A stretch of 64,000 nucleotides of DNA from assembly GCA_022010095.1 (NCBI GenBank), contig CP091739.1, positions 434,001 to 498,000 on the forward strand, read 5' to 3'. This stretch comes from Clostridium sp. Lineage in GTDB: Bacteria; Bacillota_I; Bacilli_A; RF39; UBA660. Shown piece by piece: positions 1 through 10,973 of the stretch. The notes beneath the pieces are model-generated. The model did no database searches. It was given only the letters and a program-made list of their open reading frames with translations, and had not been told where the DNA came from. Position numbers and translations under genes: made by a program. Each line of letters begins with the position of its first letter. Within the stretch, counting starts at the first letter, position 1.

Positions 1-581
1 ACTTTTGATTTGGAGTAATTGTATAAGTTTTATTATAGCCAATTACTGTTTCACTAATCTCATTTTTTTACCACTTATATTAGCATTAACAAGATTAATT
101 GCAATCTTAAATTCAGGAATGACAAACATCCATGGATTATTACGACTACCAGTACCTGTTACCATAGTTTCAGGAATAACAAGCTCAGTAATTCTTGATT
201 CAAAAGAACCCAATGTAGAAGTAGTATTTAACTTTCTAATATCAACAATATAAGCTCCATTATTAAACGCTGTCATAGTCCAATATCTAGAACCAGTTAT
301 CAAATATGAATCATTATTGTTATCTAAAGCAGTATTAAATTCATAGCTATTTAAGAATCCACCATTATTAAAACCCAGAACTCTTACTTAAAGAACTTCC
401 ATTATATAAATATTTATTATTGTTATCAATAAATAACTTATATCTATTAAATCTCGTTATATAACTATCTGTATTCTTAACAGCATCATTATAATTAGAA
501 AATGAACTAGCTCCTTTCACATTAATCATAAATAATGACATAAATAACATAATGCTTAAATATTTAACTACTTTTTTTCAT
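1..581 (-). CDS. Secreted protein, paralogue of the 1.1-2.4 kb gene (3' end outside window)
   Basis: The start is placed at an ATG (579-581) preceded by GGGTGAAG, giving an N-terminal hydrophobic signal segment (MKKVVKYLSIMLFMSLFMI...) and then a mature part with AVKNTDSYIT, a tyrosine-rich stretch and SRNNPWMFV. The same blocks occur in the same order in the 1097-2374 gene (AVKNTDTYIT, RNNPWEFV), so the two are tandem paralogues. Frame corrections are needed at the poly-A after the start codon, near 373 and near 67 (8 A needed, 7 seen); after the last one the frame stays open to the window edge. Function is unknown. Extracytoplasmic location is inferred from the signal segment. Confidence 0.6.
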
Positions 582-620
582 ATCTTCACCCTATTATTAA
601 TAATAGCAAATTTTACAAAT

Positions 621-660
621 AAAAAAACAATTCTAAAATGTAATTTTTTTCTAGAATTGC
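621..660 (-). terminator. Rho-independent terminator after the small lipoprotein gene
   Basis: On the minus strand an inverted repeat CAATTCTA ... TAGAATTG is followed directly by a run of seven T. It begins about 10 nt past the lipoprotein stop and lies before the start of the 1-581 gene. Confidence 0.7.
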
Positions 661-669
661 TTATATTAA

Positions 670-1070
670 TTATTCACAATAAACAGATAAAACAATTGGA
701 TATTCTTTATATTCTCTTTTTATCTACATTATCAATGTCAAAATATATACCGGTTTTCTCATGATTACATTGTTTCTTAGTAGTAGGACTTATTATTTTT
801 GAATCATCAAATCCATAATCACTTACCAATTTTGATAAACTTATATAATATTTGCCATCTACTTTTTGGATATTTAGTATATTCTTTTTTTATTATAGAT
901 ACTTACTCCAAAATCATATAATGCTTTATTGACATCTAAATCTACTCCATTTGATATAGCTTTTTTAGTTGTTGTTGTAGTTGTACTTGAATTATCATTA
1001 TTGATATTTTTCCTTTTTTACAACCTACTACCATAAATAAACACATAATTATTATTAATATTTTTTTCAT
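670..1070 (-). CDS. Small lipoprotein of unknown function
   Basis: ATG at 1068-1070 with AGGAGAG just upstream. The N-terminus MKKILIIIMCLFMVVGC is a lipoprotein signal peptide with the lipobox VVGC, followed by a Thr/Ser-rich linker and a domain of about 100 residues with no family I recognise; the C-terminus reads PIVLSVYCE. Three frame corrections at A-runs (near 1010, 895, 715) are needed to read it through. It sits between two paralogous secreted proteins and is followed by a terminator. Lipid attachment to the outer membrane face is inferred from the lipobox. Confidence 0.65.
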
Positions 1071-1096
1071 AATCTCTCCTTCTTTTACTTTTTTTA

Positions 1097-2374
1097 CTAG
1101 CGAGCTTTATAGCATGTCAAGTTATTATTACTACCACTATAATTACTCCATCCATTAGGGCAATAGTATTCATCTCCACAATATGCACAAGTAGTGGTTG
1201 TTCCCGTACAATATTTTGGTCCATAGTTACAATCAGGACATATCCAACAAGCATCTAAACAATCCTGTTTATTTTGACCACTAAACGCTTGACAATAATC
1301 AGTACAATTCATCGTTCCACATTTATACTCATAATCTTCTTCATAACATGGTGGGCATGAATAACTACCAGCTCTTACACTACGACTTGTAATACAAATA
1401 TAACCTCTACTTGAATCATATTTTAAAGTACCAACTGGGCAATAATATTTAGGTGTTGCATTAACATCACAAGTTGTATCATTTGTAATATTGCTTACTA
1501 TTAGAGAATTACCTGATATTGTACCTTTAGCTCCATTGTTACATACCACACTTGAACTAATAAATTCATAATTGTTATTAGGTGTTAAATTGAATAATGC
1601 ATTATCAAAAATGATTAACTATAACAGAATTTGGATTACTACTACCATTTGTTACATTAACAGCAACATTATATTTTTTTAATTTCCCATTTAGCATAAA
1701 CAGTTGTATCATTGGTTATTTCTACAGTATCATTTGCTTTTAATTTCATTGATATAACTATCTTCAAAATACCAACCTTTAAAAATTATACCCAGTTTTA
1801 GTAGGAACAGGTAAATCACCATATTTTTCTCTAAAAACAGTTACCTTCTTACTACTAGGATTTACATTGCCTCCCATAGGATTAAAGTTTAAATTAAAAA
1901 GTATAATCACTAACAAACTCCCAAGGATTATTACGAGTACCTTCACCTTTTAACTTTAATAAAATATCTTACATATTCAGTAATTCTTGATTCATAGTTA
2001 TCATTTTTTTATTTTTTTGCTAGAAATACTTCTTAAATCAACAACATCAACATTACTACCATTATCATTCATTGTAAAAATATTTAGCACCAGTTATTAA
2101 ATATGAATCATTATTATTAAAAAGTTCTATCAAATTCATATGTGTTTATAAAACCTCCATTAGCAAACCCACTCTTACTTGATAAACCTCCACTATTATA
2201 TAAATACTTATCAGTTGGATCTATATATAATTTATATCTAGTATAATTTGTAATATATGTATCAGTATTTTTTTAACAGCACTATCATAATTAGAAAAAC
2301 ACCAAAGCATTAACACTAAATATAAACATAAATAACATAATAAATATTATAAATATTTTACTTACATACTTCAT
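1097..2374 (-). CDS. Secreted InlB-repeat protein with a cysteine-rich C-terminus
   Basis: Start ATG 2372-2374 with AGGAGG upstream; signal segment MKYVSKIFIIFIMLFMFIFSVNA. The middle holds an InlB/Listeria-Bacteroides-type repeat (NPMGGNVNPSSKKV ... GDLPVPTKTGY ... KGWY, about 1740-1900). The last 150 residues hold over 20 cysteines (SCPPCYEEDYEYKCG, DACWICPDCNYG, TTTTCAYCGDEYYC), suggesting a disulfide- or metal-stabilised module. At least six homopolymer frame breaks, each fixed by a one-base change (for example 5 to 4 T near 2323 and 7 to 8 A near 2275). Its N-terminal half is paralogous to the gene at 1-581. Probably a surface or secreted adhesin-like protein; the function is not established. 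Confidence 0.6.
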
Positions 2375-2507
2375 ATTCTTTCCTCCTAGTATAATAATAT
2401 CACATATATAGAATCTAATCAAAAGAAAAAAATGTATAAAAAAACTAATATATTTTTATAAAATTTAAAAATTATGTTATAATAAAGAAAAATAAGGAGG
2501 TAAAAAA

Positions 2508-3109
2508 ATGAATAACGCTGTTACAATTTTTATCTAATGAAAAGCAAAGATTAGAAAGTTGTGTAGACTACACGAGTCAAAAAAATTATATGAAATCTAT
2601 GCTCCGGTATTAGCACAAAGACCTAGTAAAAATTTACAAGGAGAAGTTGTGATGGTTTCTTATATTGATGCTGACAAACTTACTCCAGAGCAAAGAGAAC
2701 AATTTGAACGTTATAGTAGCCTTAATAGACAACATAGAGCAAGATTATGTGTTTTTTTAATACTTATGTAAAAAAAGTTTAACACCTAAAGAAACTATCG
2801 AATCATATGATAAATATGTAGAACCATTAGATAATTATAAAGGAGTAACTATTCCTAGCACTGTTGCTGATGTAGATGAAAAACATAGGTTTACTAAATT
2901 CAGTATTAAAGTTGGACCATATATTGTAGAAAGTAAAGAAAATATGACTTTAGAAGAATATTCTGCATTATATACTGCTTCATTAAATAATGCTTTAAGA
3001 AGAAGTCTTGGAAATGGTTTAAGTGAACAAGAAGTGATGCAACAAATTCAAAAATGCCTGCACTGAAGTTTATCTTCATAAAGGTCAAAATACTGAAATG
3101 ACACTTTAA
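2508..3109 (+). CDS. Conserved-looking hypothetical protein, about 200 aa
   Basis: A plus-strand gene between minus-strand neighbours. ATG at 2508 has a strong AAGGAGG at 2494-2500. The corrected product starts MNNAVTILSNEKQRLESC and ends LHKGQNTEMTL at the TAA 3107-3109. Five frame corrections are required (T5 near 2528, A7 near 2580, T7 near 2753, A7 near 2770, A5 near 3051), all of the same 4/5 or 8/7 type. No signal peptide or transmembrane segment; no domain recognised. A TATAAT box lies about 30 nt upstream of the start. Confidence 0.55.
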
Positions 3110-3133
3110 TTTTTTTAGTAAAATTAAACATTT

Positions 3134-3173
3134 AAAAAAACTTTTATCCGCTTTATAGATAAAAAGTTTTTTT
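3134..3173. terminator. Bidirectional terminator between convergent genes
   Basis: Perfect long stem AAAAAACTTTTATC / GATAAAAAGTTTTTT around a short loop, with T-runs on both strands. It ends the 2508 gene on the plus strand and the DUF1015 gene on the minus strand. Confidence 0.85.
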
Positions 3174-3192
3174 ATATTACTTTAGAATATAT

Positions 3193-4467
3193 TTATTTAA
3201 TCTTTCTACATTCAAAATAGAATCTCTTATCATCTGAGTGTCCCATACTAAATGTTTTTCTTGGAAGTGCACCATCTAATATAACTGATTTAAATAAATC
3301 ACTTTTTTCCATTTTAGGAAGTAAGAATCCTATATTATTTTTGTTCACTACCCATCTTTCTAGTAACATCATCACCATGAATATAATCTATTTTTACCAG
3401 CAAATTCTGTTAAATATTCATCTAAGAATTTTTGAAGAGTTCCTACAGCTAAATTACTAGTTGGATCTTCAATATATATTTCTTTTTTTCACCAGCACTA
3501 GTTACATATGTTAATTTTTTTGACCATTACCATCTGTATTAATTTGGAATTTCTCATATAATTTAGTAAGTAAATGTTCAACATCACAATCAAATATAAC
3601 TCTGTGAATTGGTTCAAAATCTAAAGCTTCACTATGAATATTAACAAGTTCTACAAGAGCATATCTAGCTGGACTATTTTTAGCTGCTTCTTCACCTATT
3701 TTTTCTTTTAATTCTTCATAACAAGCTTTAGCAGTAGCAAGACTATGGTTACCGTCTCCCATTGCATAAACGCATGCGTTTGTTTCATTAATACCATACT
3801 TATTATTAAAGTATTCAAGTTCTCCTAATGCTTCAAGTTTCTTTGTTACTTCATCTATTGCTGAATCATTTAATTTATATCCTTTAGAATGTCCTCCATT
3901 CATCATTAAATCAAAATCATAAATAACATCTTTATTACTTACTTTATTTTTTTAATGATTCAATTATTTCTTTCTTTTTCATCATCAATAAGTATCATAA
4001 TATGTGGAAGTTCTAAAGGTGCATTAATTCTAACTTTCTTTCTAGGTGGTATTCTTTCTATAACAGTTTTTTCAGTCGCACTAACTAAACTCTTACTACC
4101 AAAGTTATAATCATAACTTTCTAAATCTATCATACCGATTAAACCTTCACGTACTTTACCAGTTGAATCAGTTCTTTCAAGATAAATCATAGTGTCATGT
4201 AATGTTTCGAATAAATCATCATTAAGATAATTATTCATTGTTTCATTAATCTTTTTTTATTCTATCCTCTACATCTTCATTTTCAAGATATACTTCAGGT
4301 AAAATAATATTATATGTTGAAGGGTTATTACCAACTAATTCTTTTACTTTATCCCAATATTCAAGTTGACTTGTATATTGATCACAAGCAATAACACTCC
4401 ATAAATTATAATTAACTCCTTTTTTTAGGAATTAAAAATATCACATTTTTTTAAATGGTACTTCCAT
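3193..4467 (-). CDS. DUF1015 family protein
   Basis: About 420 residues. The order of recognisable blocks (IPKKGVNYNLWSVIACDQYTS, YLERTDSTGKVREGLIGMIDLE, IPPRKKVRINAPLELPH, YAMGDGNHSLATAKACYEE, EPIHRVIF, GFLLPKM ... FSMGHSDDKRFYFE) matches the DUF1015 family, whose biochemical role is not settled. The start is the ATG at 4465-4467, nine nt from AAGGAG; a second ATG further upstream overlaps that site and is disfavoured. Frame breaks at A-runs near 4450, 4425, 4250, 3950, 3520, 3488 and 3375. The 3488 and 3520 sites each need 8 A where 7 are present. Cytoplasmic, monocistronic, ends in the shared terminator. Confidence 0.8.
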
Positions 4468-4500
4468 ATTTTTCATCTCCTTATGAATATTTTTAACATA

Positions 4501-4536
4501 TTAAAAAAAGAGTTTCAACTATTTTTTTGAACTCTT
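4501..4536 (-). terminator. Terminator after the Hpt-REC gene
   Basis: Minus-strand AAGAGTT ... AACTCTT hairpin directly overlapping the stop codon region and followed by TTTTTTT. Confidence 0.7.
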
Positions 4537-5326
4537 AATTATAATTTGATAAAGTTTTTTCTATTATTCTTTTAATATCTCTTTCATTAAATGGTTTAGT
4601 AAGAAGGTCTACTATTGGATAATTAAAAGCCTCACTTACTTGTTCTCTTGTATCATTACCTGTTATTATTGATACAGGAATTTTTAACAAACAAATTATT
4701 TCTTTTTAAAGTATTCAAGTACTTCAAATCCATTTACATTAGGCATATTTAAATCAAGTAAACAACATCTAATCTTATATCCATCTGGTGAATTAATTGC
4801 TTCAATTGCTTCTGCTCCATCATGAGCAATCATACAATCATAACTATCATTAAATATTTTTTTAATAAAGTTTGCTACTAAATTAGAATCATCTACTATA
4901 AGTATTGCTTTATCTTTATTTTGATTAGTCATTTCAGCAATTAAATCATCTTTTTATTTCCATACCTAAATATCTTTTTAGATACATTAATCATTCTTCT
5001 TGTTTCATTTATAAGTTTAGTATAATTATCATAAATGAACATTATATCATTTGCTTTACTTTTTAAGTTCAAATTGATATGCTAGTTCTGCTAAATCAGT
5101 GAATCCTAAATATCTAGCATCACTCTTTAATGAATGAACTTCTATCGCATAATTAGGCATATCTCCTGTTTCTCTAAATCTTTTTAAGTGCTGAAAGTTT
5201 TCCTTCAATCATATCTAAAAAAATCTTTTTAAAGTTGCATTATACATTTCCATATCACCAAAAAAAGTTCTAATGCTTTTTTTCTATATTAACTCCATTT
5301 GATATTAATAAATTAACGTCTTCCAT
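4535..5326 (-). CDS. Hpt-receiver phosphorelay protein
   Basis: About 263 residues. The N-terminal half carries a histidine phosphotransfer motif (EVHSLKSDARYLGF; the His is the expected phospho-acceptor). The C-terminal half is a receiver domain: acidic pair in ILIVDDSN, phospho-acceptor Asp in CCLLDLNMPNVNG, Thr/Lys in SIITGND and TKPFNE. There is no DNA-binding output. It begins about 40 nt downstream of the hybrid kinase, so the pair forms a His-Asp-His-Asp relay whose final output is not encoded here. Frame corrections near 5285, 5225, 5190, 5070, 4955 and 4700 are all one-base A-run changes. Confidence 0.78.
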
Positions 5327-5365
5327 TTTTTTCCTACCTGCCTTACCTTATCTATTTACATTATA

Positions 5366-7245
5366 TCATACTTTTTTTACTTCTTCAAATACTTTTTTTC
5401 ATTACTCTATTTAAGTCTTCTTTAATAATTGGTTTACTTAAATAATCGTTAAACCCTCTATTTATATATTCTTCTTTCATTCCTGTAATTGCATTAGCTG
5501 TTAAAGCAACAACTGGTGTTTTAAATGTTTCTATTTCTTTTAGTTTTTGAAGTGTTTCTGTACCAGTCATTCTAGGCATCATATCATCAAGTAATATTAA
5601 ATCGTATTTATTGTTACTTACTTTTTTTCTAAACACTCACTACCACTACTTACGAGTGTAATATTACATTTATATGCTTTTTAAAAAGTCTTTCAGCAAC
5701 TTTAAGATTTAACATATTATCATCTACTACAAGTATATTTTTTTACCGCTGGCATCAATTATCTCATCAGTCTTTTTCTTCAGTTTCTTTTTTTCTTTCA
5801 TTACTTTAGAAAGTTCTTTTTCACTAAGCATCTTTTTGGTCTATAGAAATAGTAAATATACTACCTTTTCCGTATATACTTTGAACAACTATTTTACCAC
5901 CCATCATTTCAACAAGTTTTTTAGTAATCGCAAGACCTAGTCCAGTTCCTTCAACTGTATCATTCTTTTCAACACCAAGTCTTTCAAATTTAGTAAATAA
6001 TTTTTCAATGTTTTCTTTTTTAATACCAATACCTGAATCTTCAACACTTATAATTAATCTTATGATGTTATTTTTACGAATACTATTTATTTTAAAATCA
6101 ATATAGCCACTCTTTGTATATTTAGCAGAATTAGTAAGTAAATTTAGTATTACTTGTTTTAATCTAACACCATCTCCATATAGAAATTCAGGAATACTTT
6201 CATCATAACTATGTTTAAATTCAATAGGCTTTTCACCTATTCTAGCCTTAGTAAGTAAGATAAGTTCTTCATACATTTTCTTAAAACTATAAACAGTATC
6301 AATTATTTCAAGCTTATTAGCCTCTATTTTAGATATATCAAGAATACCATTAACAAGTTCAAGTAGTGTATCACTTGCCATAATAATATTTTTAACATCT
6401 TCTTTTGCTTCAGTGCTTACTCCATCATTTTCAAGTAAACTATTACTAAAACCACATATAGCATTAAGAGGTGTTCTTATTTCATGAGACATACTACTTA
6501 AAAAATCAGTTTTTGCTTGATTAGCCTTCACTGCTTCATCACGTGCATTGTTTAGTTGTTCAATCATTTTGACATCCGGATTTTCAATGGTGAAGTACAT
6601 TACATAACATAAAAGAACTAGTATCATATCGTAAATTATAATTCCTGGAAATATTAATGTTAAAATACACAGTATGCCTAATAATGGGATGATTACAAAA
6701 ACTGAAAAAAATCTTTTATCCATTCTTTTTACATTAATTATAGCAATAACTAATGATGATATCAAAAAAATAATACCACAAATACATAACTTAAAGAAAT
6801 TGTACTTCCTTTTTACATTTGTTACATTTATCATATCTACAAGTTGAACATTAGTAAAAAAAGTTGCTATAAAATACGTAATTGTAAATATAATGAATAT
6901 ATAATTGTACTTTAATATTTTTATTTCTAAATTGTTCGTAGCATATTGTTAAGATATAATATAATAAGCTTAAGCAAACTACAACAAAAAAAGCGTTGTA
7001 ACTATTTTTGTTTGAGAAGTTTATAAATTTAAAAATATTTCAAATTTAATGTATTAAAATCGTTAATTGCACAAATTAAATGAACTATAAAACTGATAAT
7101 TACTTCTATAAATGAGCTAATGATGATAATGACGTAATATTTATTTTTCAATTAAGTTTACTTTATTCTTGCTAAAATATAAAAAAAGTTAATAATATCA
7201 TTAAAAAAATAATGAGTACAATGGTATTTCAAATTCAAGTGTCAT
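5366..7245 (-). CDS. Hybrid sensor histidine kinase with C-terminal receiver
   Basis: About 625 residues. The first ~215 form several hydrophobic helices (an integral-membrane sensor of unrecognised type), followed by HisKA with SHEIRTPLNAI (phospho-His), HATPase with N box NLLTNSAKYT, G1 DSGIGI and G2 GTGLGLAI, and a receiver domain with VVDDN, LILLDDMMPRMTG (phospho-Asp), ALTANA and SKPI. Start ATG 7243-7245 follows AGAGGTGA. Frame breaks lie in the N-terminal membrane region and between HATPase and receiver (near 5825, 5775, 5740), all in A-runs, so I read kinase and receiver as one protein. The next gene supplies the Hpt domain. The signal sensed is unknown. Confidence 0.82.
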
Positions 7246-7381
7246 AATAATCACCTCTTATCTTATATTTAGTATATCATTTATAATAACAAATATAAAT
7301 ATATAAAATATATTTTTTTATAAATATATAAAAAAAGTAAGCAAGAATTTTTTTCTTGATTAATTTCATATATTATTTATT

Positions 7382-8330
7382 CTAATTTACTTTCATATAG
7401 TTTTTTTAAAATCATATTTTTTTATCTTCTAAACGTTTAACTAATGTTGGTCCAAATATATTCGCGTTAGCTGGTGTGATGTCAACTGAGTCAAAAGTAG
7501 CTCTAACTTCTTCTGGTGAAACGATATCATGACCATGGTATACCATAATTTCTTCATCCCAAACATCTGAATGCCATTTTACTTCTCTATATACATCTCT
7601 TCTATATTCCATGTGTTGTTGATGAATGTCTCCTGTTAATTTTTTTCTCTCTAATGGTTCTAGTTCAGAAATAATATCAAATCTTAATGTCGCAAGTTCA
7701 TCTCTTAACAATTTAAGTGCTTCTAATTTTGAAAGTCCTTCAAAGCATATTGGTTTGCCAGCTTTAACATAAATTTTGTCCATTCCATTCTCAGTATGAC
7801 TAACTATTGGTACTATTCTTTTTCCTGTTTCTAATGACATGTAATAAATACCTGGATACAATGGCATAATTAACAAATTTTCGCTATTATTTAAAACACC
7901 TTCTGGAAACATTAACACGCTACTTCCAGAATTCAAAATTCTTTTGATTTTCTTTTGAGATTCAGTTCTACTATCTTGATTTAATTTATTTACATAAATC
8001 ATCCCATTTATCCATGCACCATACATTGAAGGGTTGTGATCTACTTGATCTGTCGTTCCAATCAATACATAAGCATTTCTATCAATAACTGAAATATTTG
8101 TCTCAATTTCTCCTGGAAAAAGATGACCTCCAGCAAATATAAAAGCTTCATTTTTTTATCTAAAAACTGGATAATCTAAAACAACAATTTCTTTTATTAA
8201 TCGCTTTTTGATACAACTTTTTCTAACAACTGGATTAATTATTCTTCTAATTTTTTTATTCCTGCATTGCTAGTAAAATGTTCTGAATCTAAATTTTTTT
8301 GCTTTTTATTAAGCCTATATTATTCCACAT
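7382..8330 (-). CDS. PlsC-like 1-acylglycerol-3-phosphate acyltransferase family protein
   Basis: About 315 residues. The core has FAGGHLFPGEIETN, which resembles the acyltransferase histidine motif but with Glu where HX4D would have Asp, then YGAWINGMIYVNK, SGSSVLMFPEGVLNN (the FPEG block) and GKRIVPIVSH. This suggests acyl transfer to a glycerol-phosphate or lysophospholipid at the membrane, but the altered first motif leaves substrate open. Five N-terminal frame breaks (8160-8310) and an uncertain C-terminus: A-runs near 7417 and 7405 change the last residues. Monocistronic, divergent from the XRE regulator at 8432. Confidence 0.65.
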
Positions 8331-8394
8331 AATATCCTACCCCTTTTAAACGCTTAAATTATATCATTTTTTTATGAAATAATAAAGATAGGCG

Positions 8395-8428
8395 TTGACA
8401 ATATGTATCAATTGTGTTACAATACATA
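8395..8428 (+). promoter_or_regulatory. Consensus promoter with overlapping dyad operator
   Basis: TTGACA at 8395-8400, 17-nt spacer, TACAAT at 8418-8423. The predicted transcription start falls at about 8430, on top of the ATG at 8432. An inverted repeat TATGTAT ... ATACATA with inner ATTGT-GTT-ACAAT covers the spacer and -10, a good candidate for autoregulation by the XRE protein that follows. Confidence 0.75.
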
Positions 8429-8431
8429 GCC

Positions 8432-8728
8432 ATGAAGAAGATGTATGATTATATAAATTATATTGAAGTAGATAAAACACCTAATGAATTATATCAAGAG
8501 TTCTCAAAAGACTTTGTATCATTCAGAAAGGAAAATAATCTAACTCAAGAATTATTAAGTTTATATTCAAATGTAGGAAGGGTTAAAATAGCTAGAATTG
8601 AAAGTAATATGCATTCACCTACTGTTAAAGCAATGATGGATATTTTAGGTCCACTTGGATATACACTTAAAATTGAAAAGGTTGAAAAGAAGAATAGAAA
8701 GGAAAATAAAGACTGCCTAGAAAAATAA
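8432..8728 (+). CDS. XRE-family helix-turn-helix regulator (antitoxin-like, no toxin beside it)
   Basis: 98 residues. The helix-turn-helix lies in the centre (FRKENNLTQELLSLYSNVGRVKIARIES) followed by SPTVKAMMDILGPLGYTLKIEK, typical of HigA/XRE antitoxins, then a Lys-rich tail. I use the ATG at 8432; the upstream GTG would start inside the -10 box. No ribosome-binding site precedes the ATG and the promoter predicts a leaderless transcript. No toxin-like partner is adjacent on either side, so it may be a free regulator or an orphan antitoxin. Confidence 0.8.
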   Translation: MKKMYDYINYIEVDKTPNELYQEFSKDFVSFRKENNLTQELLSLYSNVGRVKIARIESNMHSPTVKAMMDILGPLGYTLKIEKVEKKNRKENKDCLEK

Positions 8729-8742
8729 CTAGACAGTTTTTT
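8709..8742 (+). terminator. Terminator of the XRE gene
   Basis: ACTGCCTAG / CTAGACAGT stem with an AT loop and TTTTTTT immediately after. It overlaps the end of the coding sequence. Confidence 0.85.
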
Positions 8743-8747
8743 TATTT

Positions 8748-10408
8748 TTATAACATATTAATCCTTTTTTTAAAAATCTCTTCTTTTCCAAGTAATTTCA
8801 TTATTTCATATAAATCTGAGTATTAGATTTAGTAGTAACTGCTACTCTTATAATTGTACTTATATCAGCAACACTACCTTTAAAGTCTCCTGGATTCTTT
8901 TTATATTCTTTGATATTAGAAGCATAACCAAATAATTCACATAATTCTTTTACTTTATTAAACCATGTTTCTTTGTCATCATCATCACTATAATATTTAT
9001 CAACATAAGTATTTAATATATTTTTTTATTTCAACCATATTAGTGATATTTTTTTCCATTCATAATCTCTATGTCTTATTTCAAATACATCACTATACAT
9101 ATACCAAATTAAATCCTCAATCATCTTATAATATGCAATATCTTTTACGAGGTTTTTTTCTTGTTCTCTTTCAATATTTAAAAATACTTTCATAATATGA
9201 TGGATTTTTTTCAATTAATTTCCTTAGTGTCTCACTATGACTTTTTTTGACCATTCATATGTTTTTTTCATATAGTTCATGAGCACTCATATGAGAAATT
9301 ACATCTTTAGAAATATTATTAAGTTTTTCTAAATCATAAAGTCCTCCACTTGATGACATCTTTGCTGGATTATATTGAAATTCAGTCCATGCCTTAGAAG
9401 GATTCTCTCTATGCCACTCTTCATAATTAGAATTAATTATTGTCATTAATGATTCAATAACAGCAAGGGCTGGATAACCAAGATCAGTATAATATCCCAT
9501 TGATGCTTCTGGATCTTTTCTCTTACTTATCTTACGAATACTATTTCCTTCTTTTTTAATAATAAGAGGTGTATGAACATATTTATATCTAGGTCTTTCA
9601 AAACCAAAAGCATCAAATAGTTCCACATGTTTAGGAGCACTACTTAACCATTCTTCACCACGAATAATATGACTAGTACCCATTAAATAATCATCTACTA
9701 CATGAGCAAAATGATATGTAGGAAGTAAGTTATCACTTTTCATAATAACGAAATCTTCATCATTTTCAGATAATTCAAGCTCACCTTTTACTTCATCTAT
9801 AAATTTAAATTTACGTTCAAAATCACCCATTGATTTAAATCGAATAACATAGTCTTTACCATCTTTAATATTTTGAATCATTTCATCAACTGATAGATTT
9901 CTACATTTAGCGTACTTTCCGTAGTAACCTGTTCTTTGTTTTTTATGATCTTGCATCACTCTTAATTCATCAAGTGTTTCTTTAGTACAAAAGCATGGAT
10001 AAGCACGACCTATTTCTATTAAATATTTAATAAACGCATGATAAATTTCTTTTCTCTCACTTTGTACATAAGGCCCATAATTACCAATTATTTCACCATT
10101 ATATTCATATTCATCAGGTTTTTAATTCATAATAATTTAGTGCTTCATGAATCATTTCTACTGCTTCTTTTACTTCTCTTTTTTGATCAGTATCTTCTAT
10201 TCTAAGCATAAATACACCATTATTATTTCTAGCAATCAAATAATCAATTATTGCTTGATATATTCCACCAATATGAACATATCCAGTTGGACTTGGAGCA
10301 AATCTTGTTACAACCATTCCATTTCTACTAGGATACATATTTTCATAATCTTTTTATAGTTTTATTAATATTTGGAAATATTAAATTTGCTAAATCTTTA
10401 TTTGTCAT
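8748..10408 (-). CDS. gltX: Glutamate--tRNA ligase
   Basis: Charges tRNA-Glu (or tRNA-Glu/Gln) with glutamate in the cytoplasm. About 550 residues: an N-terminal extension ([18 protein letters not shown] ... YPSRNGMV) seen in a longer clostridial-type subfamily, then the HIGH-type motif [55 protein letters not shown], the KMSKS-type loop KISKRK, and a helical anticodon-binding region. Start ATG 10406-10408 after AGAGGTG. Frame breaks near 10352, 10122, 9248, 9205 and 9020, plus one non-A site near 8820. The two N-terminal ones each have 5 A where 4 restore the frame. Confidence 0.93.
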
Positions 10409-10471
10409 ATAACACCTCTTTTTTTCTAATAGTAGTATACAATAATTATTAGTATTTCACAAGAACAAAAT

Positions 10472-10496
10472 AAAAAGCCCTGCGATTCACAGAGCG
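10472..10496 (-). terminator. Terminator after tRNA-Ser
   Basis: Minus-strand GCTCTG-tgaatc-GCAGGGC hairpin (with a G-T pair) then TTTTTATTTT, just 3' of the tRNA. Confidence 0.75.
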
Positions 10497-10506
10497 AATT
10501 ATCATA

Positions 10507-10597
10507 TGGCGGAGACAGAGAGATTTGAACTCTCGCGCCAGTTTCCCGACCTACACCCTTAGCAGGGGCGCCTCTTCAGCCTCTTGAGTATGTCTCC
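10507..10597 (-). tRNA. tRNA-Ser (GCU anticodon)
   Basis: The acceptor stem GGAGACA pairs with the 3' side ending GTCTCC-G, followed by an encoded CCA (10507-10509). The anticodon loop reads CTGCTAA, that is GCU for AGC/AGU serine codons. A long variable arm (GTAGGTCGGGAAACTGGC) and the T-arm GAGAGTTCAAATCTCTC are as expected of class II tRNA-Ser. It stands alone with its own terminator. Confidence 0.97.
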
Positions 10598-10721
10598 ATA
10601 TAGGCACAAATAAATAATACCTTATTCAGGAAGATAAGTCAACATTTTTTTAAGAAAAAAACTTGTATTATTTACAAATATTTGTTATGATTGATATATA
10701 TAAATAGAGGCGATGAAATAA

Positions 10722-10970
10722 ATGAATAATGAAGCACAATTTGAAACAACAGCAATCATAGATATAGATGCAGAATTAAGAGAACAAGAAAAACAAAAAG
10801 AATTATTAAACACCATCAAAATGGAACCAATACTAGAAAAGACAGTTATGGAAGAAGAAACACCAGTAACCAAAAAGAAAAAAATGATGGAAATAACAGA
10901 CTATATCTTACTTTTCTTAATAGTAGCATTTATCATAATATTTGTACTTGTACTATTCAAATTAAAATAA
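10722..10970 (+). CDS. Small C-terminally anchored membrane protein
   Basis: 82 residues: a charged, Glu/Lys-rich N-terminal half without cysteines, a short Lys cluster (TKKKKMMEITD), one transmembrane helix (YILLFLIVAFIIIFVLVLF) and the tail KLK. It has a moderate site (GAGGCGATG) upstream and no frame breaks. A tail-anchored topology with the N-terminus in the cytoplasm is likely from the charge pattern. No family recognised. Confidence 0.65.
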   Translation: MNNEAQFETTAIIDIDAELREQEKQKELLNTIKMEPILEKTVMEEETPVTKKKKMMEITDYILLFLIVAFIIIFVLVLFKLK

Positions 10971-10973
10971 TGA

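Noticed and set aside
8432..8728. XRE gene as the antitoxin half of a toxin-antitoxin pair
   Set aside because: No toxin-like gene is next to it on either strand; its terminator follows directly and the upstream gene is a divergent acyltransferase.
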